DNA from: JAWCLZ01 sp038850275
GTDB taxonomy: Archaea; Halobacteriota; JAWCLZ01
Assembly (NCBI GenBank): GCA_038850275.1
Contig: JAWCLZ010000029.1
Coordinates: 1-15,097, forward strand
Direction: 5' to 3'
DNA length: 15,097 bases
Positions 6,835 to 12,883 of this stretch are shown here, piece after piece (the stretch's first letter is position 1; every line of letters starts with the position of its first letter). The notes beneath the pieces are model-generated. The model was given only the letters and a program-made list of their open reading frames with translations. It was not told the origin of the DNA and searched no databases. Position numbers and translations under genes: made by a program.

Positions 6835-7788
6835 ATGAATACCTGGATCCTAACCCATGGAGATGCCGATGGCTTATGCTCAGGAGCCCTAGCTCTAGCT
6901 GCATATCCTGAAGCTCATGTTTTCTTCACAAATCCATATGGATTACTAGAAGACTTAGCCGCTATAGAGGAAGCTAGCTTGGTAATCATATGTGACATAG
7001 CTCTATCAGAGGGCCGCTTATCTCAAGTTCTGGAGAAATTCAAAGCCATTGAAAAGAAGGGAGAGCTGATTTATATAGACCACCACCCACTTCCAGAGGG
7101 AATTTCTAGAGAGCTATTGCCAAATAGAATAGCTCACGAAATTGGTTACTCTGCAGCTGAATTGACTTATCGCTTTTTCCAATCCAAGCTTAATCCTAGA
7201 CACTCTAGGGTAGCTATCTATGGTGCCATAGGAGATTATTTAGAACATACACTTTTTATTCAACAGCTGCTTGAGAAATGGGATAAAAGAACGATCTATT
7301 TTGAAAGTGGAATAATTATTCAAGGAATCGAAGGGCGGAAGAGAGACTATACACTTAAAAGAAACATAATCTCACGCCTGGCAAGCAACTTGCCTCCAAG
7401 TTTTGATAGTAAATTAATTGAACTAGCTATTGAGCATTCCCGACGCGAGGAAGCTGCAATATTAGAACTCCCAGATAAAGTGCAAGTGAAGGGAGATATA
7501 GCCTATGTGCTTAATTATCCCTTTTCTTTGGGTAAAACAGCCCTTTACATCTCAAGCCTAACCAATGCATTGATAGGCATAGCAGGGGAAGACTGGAAAG
7601 GCATGGTTGACATGAGCTTGAAAACCCGTAGCTTGGAAATCAACCTCAATAAATTGCTCCGAGAGATATGTCCAAAACTAGGCGGAAGCGGTGGAGGCCA
7701 TCCATCAGCAGCTGGTGCCAGGGTTCCAAAGCAATATTTCGAAAGATTCTTGGATGAATTAAATGAATACCTCCGCTGGGTGAAATAA
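6835..7788 (+). CDS. DHH/DHHA1-family phosphoesterase (archaeal RecJ-like)
   Basis: A 317-residue Mn-dependent phosphoesterase. Motifs appear in order: HGDADG (8-13), CDIAL (53-57, Asp54), the name-giving DHH (82-84), GAIGDY (130-135, Asp134) and, in the C-terminal DHHA1 domain, GGSGGGHPSAAGARVP (283-298). All metal ligands are present, so it should be active. Members of this family with this length cut single-stranded DNA or RNA, short oligonucleotides (nanoRNase) or cyclic dinucleotides/pAp; archaeal relatives include the RecJ-like and Hel308-associated nucleases. Which substrate applies cannot be told from the motifs. It is followed after one base by the PgpA/CobZ-type gene, suggesting one transcript. 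Cytosolic, no membrane span. Confidence 0.88.
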   Translation: MNTWILTHGDADGLCSGALALAAYPEAHVFFTNPYGLLEDLAAIEEASLVIICDIALSEGRLSQVLEKFKAIEKKGELIYIDHHPLPEGISRELLPNRIAHEIGYSAAELTYRFFQSKLNPRHSRVAIYGAIGDYLEHTLFIQQLLEKWDKRTIYFESGIIIQGIEGRKRDYTLKRNIISRLASNLPPSFDSKLIELAIEHSRREEAAILELPDKVQVKGDIAYVLNYPFSLGKTALYISSLTNALIGIAGEDWKGMVDMSLKTRSLEINLNKLLREICPKLGGSGGGHPSAAGARVPKQYFERFLDELNEYLRWVK

Positions 7789-7789
7789 T

Positions 7790-7812
7790 ATGAATATGAA
7801 TATGAATATGAA
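7790..7812 (+). repeat. (ATGAAT)n hexamer repeat at a start codon
   Basis: Three exact ATGAAT units and a fourth, ATGAAC, begin at the start codon of the PgpA/CobZ-type gene. They offer four in-frame ATG codons and encode Met-Asn repeats. Slippage by whole units would change only the N-terminal length, not the frame. Confidence 0.8.
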
Positions 7813-8248
7813 CATCCTCAAAGTTCTAGGGAAACATGGAGTAACGCTTGAATCCACATGGGAATCAGCAGTGGCACTATATGAGCCCAGGGGAGATTTA
7901 AATGCTGAGGAAAGCAAGCTGGAAATAAAAAAGCGATTTAAAAACGAGGTTGAAAAACAATTGCTCGATCCCAATGTTTACCTGCTTATCGAGGCTGCGC
8001 TATATCTAGATGAAAAGCATAAGCTAAGCGATTCTGAGAAAAAAACTGGCCCAGCATTTATTTTGGCTGATGAGTTAATTGGCATGGCAATTGCTGAATT
8101 TATAGGTGGAAAGAAAGCGCTCTTTAATTTCATAAGATACGACCAAGCCAAACCAGGAGTTCTATCCAAACTAGATGTATTTCTAGACGATGCCATTGCT
8201 GGTTTAATTGCAGGATGCATGACCAAGATATTCGAAAATAAGAAGTGA
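7790..8248 (+). CDS. PgpA/CobZ-type phosphatase (phosphatidylglycerophosphatase A or alpha-ribazole phosphatase)
   Basis: A 152-residue protein whose C-terminal half matches the PgpA family as found in archaea: DPNVYLLIEAALYLDEKH, ADELIGMAIAEFIGGKKALF, RYDQAKPG and LDDAIAGLIAGCM. In Methanosarcina mazei a PgpA-family protein, CobZ, was shown to dephosphorylate alpha-ribazole phosphate in cobamide synthesis. This protein lacks the strongly hydrophobic multi-span character of bacterial PgpA, so a soluble CobZ-like role is favoured over lipid phosphatase; that is inference. The start is embedded in a hexamer repeat giving MNMNMNMN. The GGTGA at 7779-7783 has the best spacing to ATG 7790. It follows the DHH gene with a one-base gap and precedes a small membrane protein. 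Confidence 0.75.
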   Translation: MNMNMNMNILKVLGKHGVTLESTWESAVALYEPRGDLNAEESKLEIKKRFKNEVEKQLLDPNVYLLIEAALYLDEKHKLSDSEKKTGPAFILADELIGMAIAEFIGGKKALFNFIRYDQAKPGVLSKLDVFLDDAIAGLIAGCMTKIFENKK

Positions 8249-8251
8249 TTA

Positions 8252-8275
8252 AGTAATAGTAATAGTAATGGTAAT
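8252..8275 (+). repeat. (AGTAAT)3-GGTAAT hexamer repeat before the 70-aa gene
   Basis: AGTAAT occurs at 8252, 8258 and 8264, followed by GGTAAT at 8270. The run starts four bases after the PgpA/CobZ stop and contains the first ATG of the next frame (8268), with a second in-frame ATG at 8274. Confidence 0.75.
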
Positions 8276-8480
8276 GAAAAATATAATAATGAAAAGTGTA
8301 AAGCAGCTTATAATTAGCTTGAGTTTGCTCTGCGGAATAACTACTGGATTTATCGTCTGGCTGCTCTTCTCTATAATACCAACTTTAAGTCAAACTCCAG
8401 TCCTCGCTGGTATTATCACAGGAATCACTGTGACTTTGACTCTACTCGGAATGAGCTATTACACTATATTAAAAGTGTAG
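8268..8480 (+). CDS. 70-residue two-span membrane protein, unknown function
   Basis: A small hydrophobic protein with two predicted transmembrane segments, about residues 14-36 (LIISLSLLCGITTGFIVWLL) and 45-67, separated by a short SQTP turn, and a basic N-terminus. I recognise no family. It begins 20 bp after the phosphatase gene on the same strand, so it is probably the last gene of that transcript. The start is uncertain: ATGs at 8268, 8274 and 8289 are all in frame, and none has a convincing ribosome-binding site. The hydrophobic pattern and operon position support a real gene, but no motif confirms it. Confidence 0.5.
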   Translation: MVMKNIIMKSVKQLIISLSLLCGITTGFIVWLLFSIIPTLSQTPVLAGIITGITVTLTLLGMSYYTILKV

Positions 8481-8575
8481 TTAATTTTGTCTTTAAATTC
8501 AAATCTCTTTCTCATTAATTCCTCAGGAAGCTTGGAATTCCTCAGCCAAGGCAGAAATTGGGTTAGAGCTTTCAT
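8459..8575 (-). CDS. Possible 38-residue basic microprotein
   Basis: A leftward frame from ATG 8575 encodes MKALTQFLPWLRNSKLPEEL and 18 further residues (MRKRFEFKDKINYTFNIV). It has a protein-like mix of charged and hydrophobic residues and overlaps the last 22 bp of the 70-aa gene on the other strand. A TATTTTAAA-like stretch lies about 20 bp upstream; there is no Shine-Dalgarno site. No family recognised. It could equally be chance. Confidence 0.2.
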   Translation of the reverse strand: MKALTQFLPWLRNSKLPEELMRKRFEFKDKINYTFNIV

Positions 8576-8655
8576 AAGCTAATCTTCTTTTAAAATAGGA
8601 TTCAATTTTTATCTGGGACTAAGAGATAGGAGGCGAAAATATCGAGCTTTTTTTA

Positions 8656-8730
8656 TGCTCCGGTCGGGATTTGAACCCGAGTCCGCGGCTCGAAAGGCCG
8701 CGATGATTGGCCGAGCTACACTACCGGAGC
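8656..8730 (-). tRNA. tRNA-Glu (anticodon UUC)
   Basis: Reads GCTCCGG at the 5' end and CCGGAGC plus discriminator A at the 3' end, a perfect 7-bp acceptor stem. The anticodon stem is GCGGC/GCCGC with loop CTTTCGA, giving anticodon TTC at 8694-8692. The T arm CGGGTTCAAATCCCG is canonical. It decodes GAA and GAG. No intron is seen, and CCA is not encoded (the A is followed by TAAAA), so CCA must be added by the nucleotidyltransferase. It has its own TATA box just upstream. Confidence 0.97.
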
Positions 8731-8750
8731 AACTTCAGGGTATGTTTACT

Positions 8751-8762
8751 CTATATTTATAG
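8751..8762 (-). promoter_or_regulatory. TATA box of tRNA-Glu
   Basis: On the minus strand CTATAAATATAG is centred about 26 bp before the tRNA 5' end at 8730, the spacing expected for archaeal initiation at or just before the mature tRNA. Confidence 0.6.
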
Positions 8763-8776
8763 CTTGCCTATGTGAT

Positions 8777-9595
8777 TTAAAGTTTTAATTTTAATTTTAA
8801 GATTTTCCTAGCATTCTCGCCTAAAATTTTTTCAATTGCTTTCTTGGAAATTGGCAGGGATTTGATTTTCTCTATATTTTGCTTTAAATCTCCAATCGCT
8901 GGATAGTCACTTCCATAGATTACTTTGTCTTGGATTTTCTCAAGCTCTGGATAGTATTTAAGTAAATTTTTAGGGGGTAAGCCCGTTATATCGAGGTAAA
9001 CATTAGAGTGAAGCTTAGCGAGGAAATAGGCTGTTTCATACCAAATTCCCCTCCCTCCGTGTGCTTGAATGATCCTTAGCTCAGGGAAGTCAACTGCTAT
9101 ATCATCGAGATATATAGGATGGGCAAATTTCAATCTCGAGCCTTTGAAGATAGATGAGCCCGTGTGGAAGATTATGGGAATCTCGAGTTCTTGAGCACGC
9201 TTGTAAATTGGATAAATTTTCTTTTCATTTGGATAGAAATACATATATGGCGGGGAGAGCTTAAGCCCTTTCATCCCAAGTTTTTCAATTGCTTCTTCAA
9301 GCTTTTTCACTGGATTTCTCTCTCTATTTGGATTGATTGCTGCAAAGGGAATGAATTCCCTTCTAGATGAGCAGAATTTAGCTACATATTCATTTGGCAC
9401 CACTCCAGTTACTCCTTCGCATGCCTCGGCTAGTATCACTGCATAATCAATGCCTGCGTTGGAAAGCTTTCTATATAGGAAATCAGGGGTAATTTGCTCA
9501 TTGAAATCCTCGGGATTCATGGAGCGCCAGTATTCAAGCAAGCTCTGGCTATACATTTGATGCTCGCCTATGTGAACGTGGAAGTCAATTATCAT
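8777..9595 (-). CDS. Amidohydrolase-related TIM-barrel metalloenzyme (amidohydrolase_2 / ACMSD-like)
   Basis: A 272-residue soluble enzyme of the amidohydrolase-2 group, whose members hydrolyse or decarboxylate small carbonyl compounds using a divalent metal. Metal ligands appear as H6 and H8 in DFHVHIG, H144 in IIFHTGSS, H179 in IIQAHGG and D230 in VIYGSDYP, so the active site is complete. The substrate cannot be deduced. It is the last gene of the ribK-ribB-dut operon, 5 bp after dut, hinting at a role linked to riboflavin or nucleotide metabolism, though co-transcription for other reasons is possible. The C-terminus ends in a simple KLKLKL repeat. Confidence 0.82.
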   Translation of the reverse strand: MIIDFHVHIGEHQMYSQSLLEYWRSMNPEDFNEQITPDFLYRKLSNAGIDYAVILAEACEGVTGVVPNEYVAKFCSSRREFIPFAAINPNRERNPVKKLEEAIEKLGMKGLKLSPPYMYFYPNEKKIYPIYKRAQELEIPIIFHTGSSIFKGSRLKFAHPIYLDDIAVDFPELRIIQAHGGRGIWYETAYFLAKLHSNVYLDITGLPPKNLLKYYPELEKIQDKVIYGSDYPAIGDLKQNIEKIKSLPISKKAIEKILGENARKILKLKLKL

Positions 9596-9600
9596 AAAAG

Positions 9601-10113
9601 CTACTTATGTTCATGCTGATATATACCGCTATATCCTTTTTTAACCTCATTTGTTCTTAGAAAAACCAACTGCATTATCCTTGCGTTTTGTTTCAATCTC
9701 AATCCATTTTCATTGAAAACCACTAACAAAACCTCGCTTCTGCCCGAGTAACCCGCATCCCAAAATGCAGTTTCAATGGCTGCTCCGCATCTTATTAAAC
9801 TTGACCTTGACTTGCCTATGGCGATTAAATTCCTAGGTATATTGACAATTTCATTTAAAATAATTCTATAGCAGCCTCTCGGGAGGAATAGCCAGCCATG
9901 GTGATCGAACTCTAACTTCTCGCCTTTGGGAATTTTTCTCTCAGCATTTTCAAATGCAATTGCTCCTTTTTCAAGCAGTGCTTCAACTCTTTGAACCGTT
10001 AAGTCAAATCCATTTGGCTGAAGCTGCTGTTTTAAATCAATGTAGTTCTCGATAAGTGGTATATTTTGCTTCAGCAGTTTTTTTATCTCTTTGCTATTGA
10101 GTACTGCATTCAT
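9601..10113 (-). CDS. dut: Archaeal dUTP diphosphatase (dCTP deaminase-like superfamily)
   Basis: Converts dUTP to dUMP and pyrophosphate, keeping uracil out of DNA and feeding dTMP synthesis. The 170 residues show the trimeric dCTP-deaminase/dUTPase fold signatures: QPNGFDLTV (32-40), KSRSSLIR (101-108), ETAFWDAGYSGRSEVLLVVFN (114-134) with the catalytic-type Asp119 in the WDxGYxG box, and NARIMQLVFL (143-152). The WDxGY..GR..LLVV pattern is the archaeal Dut type rather than the dCTP deaminase pattern (IDPGxxG.I.LE). A deaminase or bifunctional activity cannot be excluded by eye. The start overlaps the ribB stop by ATGA, indicating translational coupling. Confidence 0.78.
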   Translation of the reverse strand: MNAVLNSKEIKKLLKQNIPLIENYIDLKQQLQPNGFDLTVQRVEALLEKGAIAFENAERKIPKGEKLEFDHHGWLFLPRGCYRIILNEIVNIPRNLIAIGKSRSSLIRCGAAIETAFWDAGYSGRSEVLLVVFNENGLRLKQNARIMQLVFLRTNEVKKGYSGIYQHEHK

Positions 10114-10832
10114 ATTTCGCTTGAGATTTGAGATTTGTATTTATATTTCAAATATGCTTCTACTATCTCGCTGCCTTCTATGAAAACAAGGTTTCTTTCA
10201 CGAGCATATGCTATTGCTTTTTGCTTTGGAAGCGCTCCACCGGTTTCATCGTCAAGCATTTCACAGAGCACCATTGCAGGTATAATCCCAGCTATCTCAG
10301 CTATGGCTATGGAGAGTTCAGTTTGACCTTTTCTCTCCATTAAAAGTTTATCTGCTGCTCGTAGAATATGCACGTGACCCGGGGAGCGGAAGTATTTGCC
10401 GAAGTTAATTGCTCCTCCATTGAGTGAGATTTCCACTGCTCTAGCTATCTCTCTTATAGTTAGGCTTCTATCGCGATCTGTTATGCCTGTGAAGGTATTG
10501 CGATGATTAACTGAAATCGAAAAGGAAGATCGCTTATCATAGGGTATATCGCCTATGCGCTCATACATTGTTTCAATAGAGCGATATCCATTGCCACTGG
10601 AACTCGCGGTTTTTAAGATATCGAACATATAGGGTAAGCCTAAGATTTGAGCTGATTTTGGATGTATCGCAACGCAGATCAATCCCCCTCCTTCCCTTCT
10701 CATTCTAGCTACATCTGAAGGGGTCATATTTATTGCGGGTGCAACTAAATCTGTCTCGCCCTCGCGATCGTCGAAGTCGTAGATTAAGATCGTTCTGCCT
10801 TTTCTAATTGCCTCAATGGCTTCTTGAATCAT
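10110..10832 (-). CDS. ribB: 3,4-dihydroxy-2-butanone 4-phosphate synthase
   Basis: Converts ribulose 5-phosphate to formate and the four-carbon precursor of riboflavin's xylene ring; Mg-dependent, cytosolic. The 240 residues are close to archaeal RibB length. They include DDREGETDL (21-29, metal and substrate binding acids), NHRNTFTGITDRDRS (109-123), FRSPGHVHIL (148-157, with the metal-binding His153), QTELS (170-174) and LCEMLDD (189-195). There is no GTP cyclohydrolase II fusion, as expected for archaea. The start lies inside ribK with a 20-bp out-of-frame overlap, and dut begins in its stop codon, so ribK-ribB-dut should be one translationally coupled operon. A later ATG giving a non-overlapping start would cut the conserved N-terminus. 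Confidence 0.95.
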   Translation of the reverse strand: MIQEAIEAIRKGRTILIYDFDDREGETDLVAPAINMTPSDVARMRREGGGLICVAIHPKSAQILGLPYMFDILKTASSSGNGYRSIETMYERIGDIPYDKRSSFSISVNHRNTFTGITDRDRSLTIREIARAVEISLNGGAINFGKYFRSPGHVHILRAADKLLMERKGQTELSIAIAEIAGIIPAMVLCEMLDDETGGALPKQKAIAYARERNLVFIEGSEIVEAYLKYKYKSQISSEI

Positions 10833-11502
10833 TTGATATTCTCACTTCCACTAAATCGCCATCTTTCAAGTTTAGTTTTTGCCTTAAGTTAAAGGGAGCT
10901 ATGAATTCAAGTATATCAGGTGGATAATGAGTGCGCTCAGGTATTACCACTGCCCCTTTGATTTTGCTAACCACTGCGCCTTTGATTTTGCCAAGCTTAG
11001 CTGGGTAGACTTCTCCCCCTCCATAGGTTCTTTGATGGGATTTGAAGCCATGCAGCGGGATTCCATGGTTGAGTCTTTTGCGCTCTAAAGTGCTTGTTTC
11101 ATCTAGTTGGAGATTCAAAGTGCCTGGGAATGGCTTGAATCCAAGTATTTTCTCAAACTGCTTCACATAGCCATTAAGTGACATGTAATACTGTCCCTCC
11201 CCCAAGCCAGTGATCACCCTTCCCTTTAATTCACGGGGTTTGGATTTGACTTTGAAAATTTTTTTATATTCACTGTACTCTTTTTTAAGACTTTCCACTC
11301 CCTTTGGAGTTAGCAGGATCATTTGCCCCTCGGGTATATGTTTTCTTTCGATCAAGCCTTTTTTTTCTAAACTTTGGAAGCGCCTTGAAGCAGTTTGAGG
11401 ACTTGCTTGAATATATCTTGCGAAGTCTAAGGTTGATAATTTTACTGGAGTTTGGATAGCTCCCAAGAGTGCCAATTTTTTCAATGCCAAGATATCGCTC
11501 AT
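10813..11502 (-). CDS. ribK: CTP-dependent riboflavin kinase with N-terminal winged helix (RbkR type)
   Basis: Phosphorylates riboflavin to FMN using CTP, the archaeal type of kinase. Residues 1-85 are a MarR/winged-helix-like domain (SPQTASRRFQSLEKKGLIER, TPKG). Residues 95-225 are the kinase: TGLGEGQYYMSL (98-109), FPGTLNLQL (125-133), IPERTHYP (187-194), IAPFNLRQKLNLKDGD (201-216). This fused form is known as RbkR, a bifunctional enzyme and repressor of riboflavin genes. It heads the rib operon, and repeats upstream look like its operator, so autoregulation is likely. An 8-residue tandem duplication (GKIKGAVV/SKIKGAVV, 171-186) sits just before the conserved IPERTHYP; compared with Methanocaldococcus RibK, one copy appears to be extra. 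Confidence 0.92.
   Translation of the reverse strand: MSDILALKKLALLGAIQTPVKLSTLDFARYIQASPQTASRRFQSLEKKGLIERKHIPEGQMILLTPKGVESLKKEYSEYKKIFKVKSKPRELKGRVITGLGEGQYYMSLNGYVKQFEKILGFKPFPGTLNLQLDETSTLERKRLNHGIPLHGFKSHQRTYGGGEVYPAKLGKIKGAVVSKIKGAVVIPERTHYPPDILEFIAPFNLRQKLNLKDGDLVEVRISNDSRSH
10946..10993 (-). repeat. 24-bp in-frame tandem duplication inside ribK
   Basis: Two adjacent 24-bp units, each starting ACCACTG on the plus strand (10946 and 10970), differ at about two positions. They encode SKIKGAVV and GKIKGAVV. The high identity suggests a recent duplication that kept the reading frame. Confidence 0.85.
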
Positions 11503-11507
11503 AATTT

Positions 11508-11540
11508 TCTCAATTTTGAGATGATTATCATATTTGAGAT
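11508..11540 (-). promoter_or_regulatory. Candidate RbkR operator over the ribK transcription start
   Basis: The perfect inverted repeat TCTCAA-TT-TTGAGA (11508-11521) is followed by the palindrome TGATTATCA (11522-11530). A second TTTGAGAT (11533-11540) repeats the one at 11515-11522 with 18-bp spacing. The block spans from the minus-strand TATA box to the predicted start of the ribK transcript, the right place for repression. Confidence 0.55.
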
Positions 11541-11550
11541 ATATTTTAAG
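11539..11550 (-). promoter_or_regulatory. TATA box of the ribK operon
   Basis: On the minus strand CTTAAAATATATC contains a TATA-like core about 40 bp before ATG 11502. Predicted initiation near 11517 lies inside the inverted repeat and leaves a ~15-nt leader. Confidence 0.45.
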
Positions 11551-11562
11551 TTTTTGGTTTGA

Positions 11563-11572
11563 TTTTATATGA
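11563..11572 (+). promoter_or_regulatory. TATA box of the GPN GTPase gene
   Basis: TTTTATATGA at 11563-11572 would direct initiation near 11595, giving a ~30-nt leader before ATG 11627. The alternative core inside the palindrome at 11598-11611 would instead give an almost leaderless mRNA. Confidence 0.4.
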
Positions 11573-11597
11573 TATGAAATTCTTAATAGTTTTCTAT

Positions 11598-11611
11598 CAT
11601 ACTATAGTATG
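11598..11611. promoter_or_regulatory. Perfect 14-bp palindrome before the GPN GTPase gene
   Basis: CATACTATAGTATG equals its own reverse complement. It lies at or just after the predicted start of transcription and 15 bp before the start codon, a typical place for a dimeric repressor. It could also act as a TATA-like core. Confidence 0.4.
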
Positions 11612-11626
11612 GGATGGGATTGAAAA

Positions 11627-12391
11627 ATGGAAATGACGAATCTTTACATTGTTGGAACTGCGGGTAGCGGCAAAACTGCGCTTGCCAGTGCTTTTCAACA
11701 CTGGGTGCGCAATCGTGGCTTTGAAGTGGTAATGGTAAATCTTGATCCAGGTGCTGAGCAATTGCCATATCAGCCTGATATTGATATTCGAGACTGGGTG
11801 AAATTAGAGGAGGTTATGGATAAATATAGCTTGGGGCCGAATGGCGCTCAGATTTTATGTGCAGATTTAATTGCTTTAAATGTTCAAGAAATCAAAACAG
11901 AATTAAATGGATTTGAAGCCCCATATGCAGTTATCGATACCCCAGGTCAAATTGAGCTCTTTGCATTCAGACCTGCGTTTAAAATATTCATCAATGCGCT
12001 GGGGAAGAGGTCTTTTCTAGCTTTTCTATTAGATCCCTTGCTTGCGCGCTCCCCTGAGGGTTTTATCTCGCTCTTGCTTCTCAGTGCTTCAACTCAATTT
12101 AGATTTGGCTTCCCTTATCTAAATATTCTCTCCAAGGTTGATTTGCTTGATCAAAAAGAGGTGGAAAAAATAGTTAACTGGAGCTTGGACTTTGAGAGTT
12201 TATATGAAGCATTGCGTGCTTATTCTCCATCGATGGCGAAGGAATCTTCTCTTGAGTTTTTTAAAGCTCTAGAGGGACTGCATGCTTATACCAGTAAAAT
12301 AGCGCCCATTTCCTCAATTACCCTTTTCGGAATTGAAGAGTTATATAATGCGATTCAGCAGATATATATGGGTGGCGAAGATCTAGTTTAA
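11627..12391 (+). CDS. GPN-loop GTPase
   Basis: A 254-residue homodimeric GTPase, the archaeal counterpart of eukaryotic GPN1-3 (PAB0955 type), linked in eukaryotes to RNA polymerase assembly. Motifs: P-loop GTAGSGKT (10-17), the insertion-defining Gly-Pro-Asn at 70-72 in SLGPNGA, G3 DTPGQIE (104-110), and G4 written SKVD (169-172) instead of NKxD. The Ser for Asn change is tolerated in this family. Length is normal. It stands alone rightward, divergent from the rib operon, and its stop overlaps that of the leftward unknown gene, so the two transcripts collide. The TATA-like element and palindrome upstream suggest control. Cytosolic. The archaeal cellular role is not settled. Confidence 0.93.
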   Translation: MEMTNLYIVGTAGSGKTALASAFQHWVRNRGFEVVMVNLDPGAEQLPYQPDIDIRDWVKLEEVMDKYSLGPNGAQILCADLIALNVQEIKTELNGFEAPYAVIDTPGQIELFAFRPAFKIFINALGKRSFLAFLLDPLLARSPEGFISLLLLSASTQFRFGFPYLNILSKVDLLDQKEVEKIVNWSLDFESLYEALRAYSPSMAKESSLEFFKALEGLHAYTSKIAPISSITLFGIEELYNAIQQIYMGGEDLV

Positions 12392-12882
12392 GGGCTTGAG
12401 ATTGACTTGAACATCTTTTCTCCTTCTTCTGGGAAGAGCTTCAGCAGCAAGCTATGCATCACTTCAAGGTCATCTTGTTCGCTATTGAAACCACACCACA
12501 TATATGCTAATCTCGGGCCGTAGTTGAAAAATCTAGTACCTAGTTTCTGTAGTTCGTGGGCATATTCATTTATTGCTCTTTCATCGATGTATATCAATAC
12601 ATTAAAGCCATTTATATATCCAAATGCGCGAAGTACATCGTCACCGAATCTCATGCAGTCAGCATATTCCCTTGGAGGGAGATTGTAGAGAAGCTTTACC
12701 TTCTCTGAAGGGATTTCCTCAATGATGTTTAATTTAATTTCATTATATTTCATTAACTCAATCATTTTATCGCTGGTGTAGTATTTTCCCTCGATATCCT
12801 TGAAAAAGCTTATCAAATTCGCATTTGCAAATATCTCTGCCTTCTCCGCTTCTTCACTATCCATTTCAAATTTTATTATCAT
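12388..12882 (-). CDS. Conserved-looking protein of unknown function, 164 aa
   Basis: I do not recognise this protein. It is acidic and soluble, with no signal peptide or transmembrane span. The N-terminal third is Glu/Lys-rich and helical (MDSEEAEKAEIFANANLISF). The middle has strand-helix character (FNVLIYIDERAINEYAHELQKL). The C-terminal half holds aromatic residues and two cysteines, at 76 (YADCMRF) and 130 (YMWCGFN). The start is ATG 12882, one base after the stop of the TIM-barrel gene, so it is the third gene of that operon. It ends in a four-base convergent overlap with the GPN gene. A role with the TIM-barrel enzyme is likely only by position. Confidence 0.75.
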   Translation of the reverse strand: MIIKFEMDSEEAEKAEIFANANLISFFKDIEGKYYTSDKMIELMKYNEIKLNIIEEIPSEKVKLLYNLPPREYADCMRFGDDVLRAFGYINGFNVLIYIDERAINEYAHELQKLGTRFFNYGPRLAYMWCGFNSEQDDLEVMHSLLLKLFPEEGEKMFKSISSP

Positions 12883-12883
12883 T

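Noticed and set aside
7978..8226. Leftward 82-aa frame over the PgpA/CobZ-type gene
   Set aside because: Antisense shadow of conserved family sequence; no promoter or ribosome-binding site.
9601..10113. dCTP deaminase as the identity of the dut gene
   Set aside because: The WDxGYxGR..LLVV pattern fits archaeal dUTPase; the deaminase-type IDPGxxG and VLE residues are not seen.
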